A DNA stretch of 64,000 bases, from NCBI RefSeq assembly GCF_000737575.1, contig NZ_CP006270.1:1057163-1121162 (forward strand), read 5' to 3'. Within the stretch, counting starts at the first letter, position 1; every line of letters starts with the position of its first letter. Shown piece after piece: positions 62,401 through 64,000 of the stretch. The notes below the pieces were generated by a model, which was not told the DNA's origin, did not search any database, and saw nothing but the letters and a program-made list of their open reading frames with translations. A program made the translations under genes and the position numbers. The DNA comes from Synechococcus sp. KORDI-49 (GTDB taxonomy: Bacteria; Cyanobacteriota; Cyanobacteriia; PCC-6307; Cyanobiaceae).

Positions 62401-62961
62401 ATGACCTCTTGGAGTTCACCCTTCCCCTGCAACCAGCTGATCAGACAGCAGCTTGAAGATGCTGATATACAAAATATTGAATTTCCAGGGCCTCCGAATT
62501 CCCTGATCGTGGTACCCAGACCGGATGATGTCTTAAGAATTTGGGCAGACGAGACAAAGGTTACAACTGACTTGCTGCAACAACTCGAACAAGGACTGGA
62601 CCAGGTTCGCGTAATTCAACAGGCTGGAAGACACAAGGTTCTAGCTGAATGTCAAATACCAAATCACCTCGGCAAGCAAACCAAAAATGCCAAGGAACCT
62701 GATAGCTATATCGCCTTTCTCCTGCTTCAATTGCCCGAACTGATCAAGACCTATTTAGACATTGATCCGGCCTATTATCAGCGACTCAAACAAGCATCAG
62801 CAAGCACCAAATCCGTACTGCAGCAGTGGCTTTCCGTACAAAGCCAACTCGAGAAACAGCGATCAATCCATTCAAGGATTGAGTCGCTGATGGAACAACA
62901 AAGAGATCAGCAACGCCGTATCCTTCGACTGCTTATTTCACTGAAGGGAAACGGCCAGTAG
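62401..62961 (+). CDS. Hypothetical protein with C-terminal coiled coil
   Basis: 186 residues, not recognised. An N-terminal globular part (DADIQNIEFPGPPNSLIVVPRPDDVL) is followed by helices with LDQVRVIQQAGRHKVL and a Gln/Arg-rich coiled coil to the end (QWLSVQSQLEKQRSIHSRIESL). No signal peptide or membrane segment. It overlaps the convergent TPR gene by 29 bases. Gene neighbours are all glycan-related, so a role there is possible but not shown. Confidence 0.5.
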   Translation: MTSWSSPFPCNQLIRQQLEDADIQNIEFPGPPNSLIVVPRPDDVLRIWADETKVTTDLLQQLEQGLDQVRVIQQAGRHKVLAECQIPNHLGKQTKNAKEPDSYIAFLLLQLPELIKTYLDIDPAYYQRLKQASASTKSVLQQWLSVQSQLEKQRSIHSRIESLMEQQRDQQRRILRLLISLKGNGQ

Positions 62962-64000
62962 GAGTTGCACCAAGTTGTGCGCTGATTTCTGAAAAAACGA
63001 TTTCTGATATCTCTACGGACAATTCCTGGTACTGCAACCAATCTGGAATAGCCCCCCAGGAAGAATCCTCCAAGCTCCGCCGCTTCTGCAAGACAGACAA
63101 CAAACCCATTTCGATCACATCACTGTCGGGATCCATCAGAAGCGCGTCACGTAACGAGCTCACGGCTTGATTCAGCTGACCAGACCGAGCCATCGCCTCT
63201 GCTTGCCGCACCCGTTCCAGCGCCAGACGTTGATTCCGCTGACGTTCCGCTGCGTAGTAGTAGTGCCCCAAAAGCCCCTCCACCATCGATTGGATCTCAG
63301 TGTCATCACTCGCCGCGGCCATCCCCCGCCAGGCGTCACAGGCTTCCTCTGCGCGCTCCAGCTGCACCAACGCTCGAGCCCGGTTGTCCTGCAGCCATGG
63401 AGATTGATACCCCTTCTCCAGAGCCAGATCCATCAACGCCAGAGAGAACTCAGCCTGATCCGCCTCCCGAGCCGCAATCGCTTCTTCCAGGAGAGCGTGT
63501 TCAAAAGCCGGTGAAGGCTGCTGCTCAGCAGTCAGCCGCTGCAGCCGCAAATCAAAGCTTGCCGCCAGCTGCTGCGCTGCTGCCAGAAAGGCAGGCTGTT
63601 GAGCCTCCAACTGCAGCCGCTTGAGCATGGCCTGAGCAGCTGTCTTCAAAGCGTCGTCCTGGCCAGCAGCCAGCTGCTGCCAGATCGCCTCGGCCTCCTC
63701 ACGCCGCTGCAGCTGCAGCAGGCACCGCGCCCGGTGGTCAGCAATCCAGCCGTGACGAAGCCCCCGAGCCTCAACAGCCTCCAGAAGTTGCAGAGCCAGC
63801 TCCGCCCGCCCCTCCTGCCAGAGCCCCTGGGCCTCCTTCAGCAGACCCTTCACGGGAGCGGCCTCTGCACCGGCGTCCTGTAGGTGCCGCGGCGCAATTC
63901 CCAGCCGATGGCAGTCCTCCAGCAGCTGCTCCAGCAGATCCATGGCCTCAAGACACTGCGGGTACTTTGGGACGACGCGATCGCGAGGCGCACGCAGCAA
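62933..64000 (-). CDS. TPR-like helical repeat protein (5' end at window edge)
   Basis: At least 355 residues of Ala/Leu/Gln-rich helical pairs of TPR type, for example LWQEGRAELALQLLEAVEARGL, WIADHRARCLLQLQRREEAEAIWQQL and SPWLQDNRARALVQLERAEEACDAW, which repeat with about 34-residue spacing. A short C-terminal segment lacks repeats. The frame runs to the last base of the window. An in-frame ATG at 63943 (MDLLEQLLEDC) is a plausible start, so the gene may be nearly complete or may extend beyond the edge. Its function is likely as a protein scaffold, of unknown partners. Confidence 0.65.
   Translation of the reverse strand: MLRAPRDRVVPKYPQCLEAMDLLEQLLEDCHRLGIAPRHLQDAGAEAAPVKGLLKEAQGLWQEGRAELALQLLEAVEARGLRHGWIADHRARCLLQLQRREEAEAIWQQLAAGQDDALKTAAQAMLKRLQLEAQQPAFLAAAQQLAASFDLRLQRLTAEQQPSPAFEHALLEEAIAAREADQAEFSLALMDLALEKGYQSPWLQDNRARALVQLERAEEACDAWRGMAAASDDTEIQSMVEGLLGHYYYAAERQRNQRLALERVRQAEAMARSGQLNQAVSSLRDALLMDPDSDVIEMGLLSVLQKRRSLEDSSWGAIPDWLQYQELSVEISEIVFSEISAQLGATPTGRFPSVK

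Overview
The window looks like the chromosome of a GC-rich marine-type picocyanobacterium (Synechococcus/Cyanobium lineage). The basis is a complete cyanobacterial ATP synthase operon with duplicated b subunits (b and b'), the allophycocyanin core operon apcE-apcA-apcB-apcC with a three-repeat core-membrane linker, a PII protein, a Ccs1/CcdA cytochrome c assembly pair and a plant-type [2Fe-2S] ferredoxin. No tRNA, rRNA, CRISPR array, insertion sequence or prophage was recognised. The species is not determined.

Layout. (1) 0-2.9 kb: the 3' end of a probable alanine dehydrogenase, then a minus-strand set of small housekeeping genes (YchJ-like protein, DUF3326-like protein, small hypothetical, ferredoxin, 2OG-Fe(II) oxygenase-like protein). 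(2) 2.9-9.8 kb: the minus-strand ATP synthase operon atp1-atpB-atpE-b'-b-delta-alpha-gamma, headed by a methyltransferase gene and closed by a strong terminator. (3) 9.9-14.5 kb: plus-strand phycobilisome core genes, divergent from the ATP synthase operon. (4) 14.5-20.3 kb: TlyA, FtsW, CcdA, Ccs1, QueF, PII and two small conserved proteins. (5) 20.3-50.3 kb: one continuous minus-strand surface polysaccharide locus. (6) 50.8-64 kb: a frameshifted galE, then divergent Wza-like and Wzc-like export genes, a phosphatase, an outer-membrane-type protein and further glycan genes.

The polysaccharide locus has two parts. The GC-rich flank (20.3-33.1 kb) carries general machinery: a WecA/WbpL-type initiating transferase, a WbpM/CapD-type dehydratase, an epimerase, WecC, a heparinase-like protein and glycosyltransferases. 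The inner part (33.1-49.2 kb) is AT-rich, as low as 30% GC in one sampled line against 73% in apcE. It holds specialised genes in overlapping order: TviB-type dehydrogenase, ABC flippase, Wzy-like polymerase, sulfotransferase, beta-propeller-like protein, glycosyltransferases, methyltransferases, and a tightly coupled block of SIS isomerase, dehydroquinate-synthase-like sugar-phosphate cyclase, CMP-sugar-type cytidylyltransferase and short-chain dehydrogenase. This looks like an exchangeable serotype cassette placed between conserved genes.

The most notable candidate system is that four-gene block (36958-40089). Its content suggests that a heptulose-type phosphate is cyclised to a cyclitol or carbasugar, which is then activated as a cytidine nucleotide for transfer into the surface glycan; a possible sialyltransferase-fold enzyme lies downstream. 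The cyclase keeps nearly all dehydroquinate synthase active-site residues but has His where the family has a catalytic-site Lys. Also notable are a dual-specificity-type phosphatase translationally coupled to a Wzc kinase with a Tyr-Gly repeat tail, and a galE broken by two frameshifts next to decayed gene fragments.
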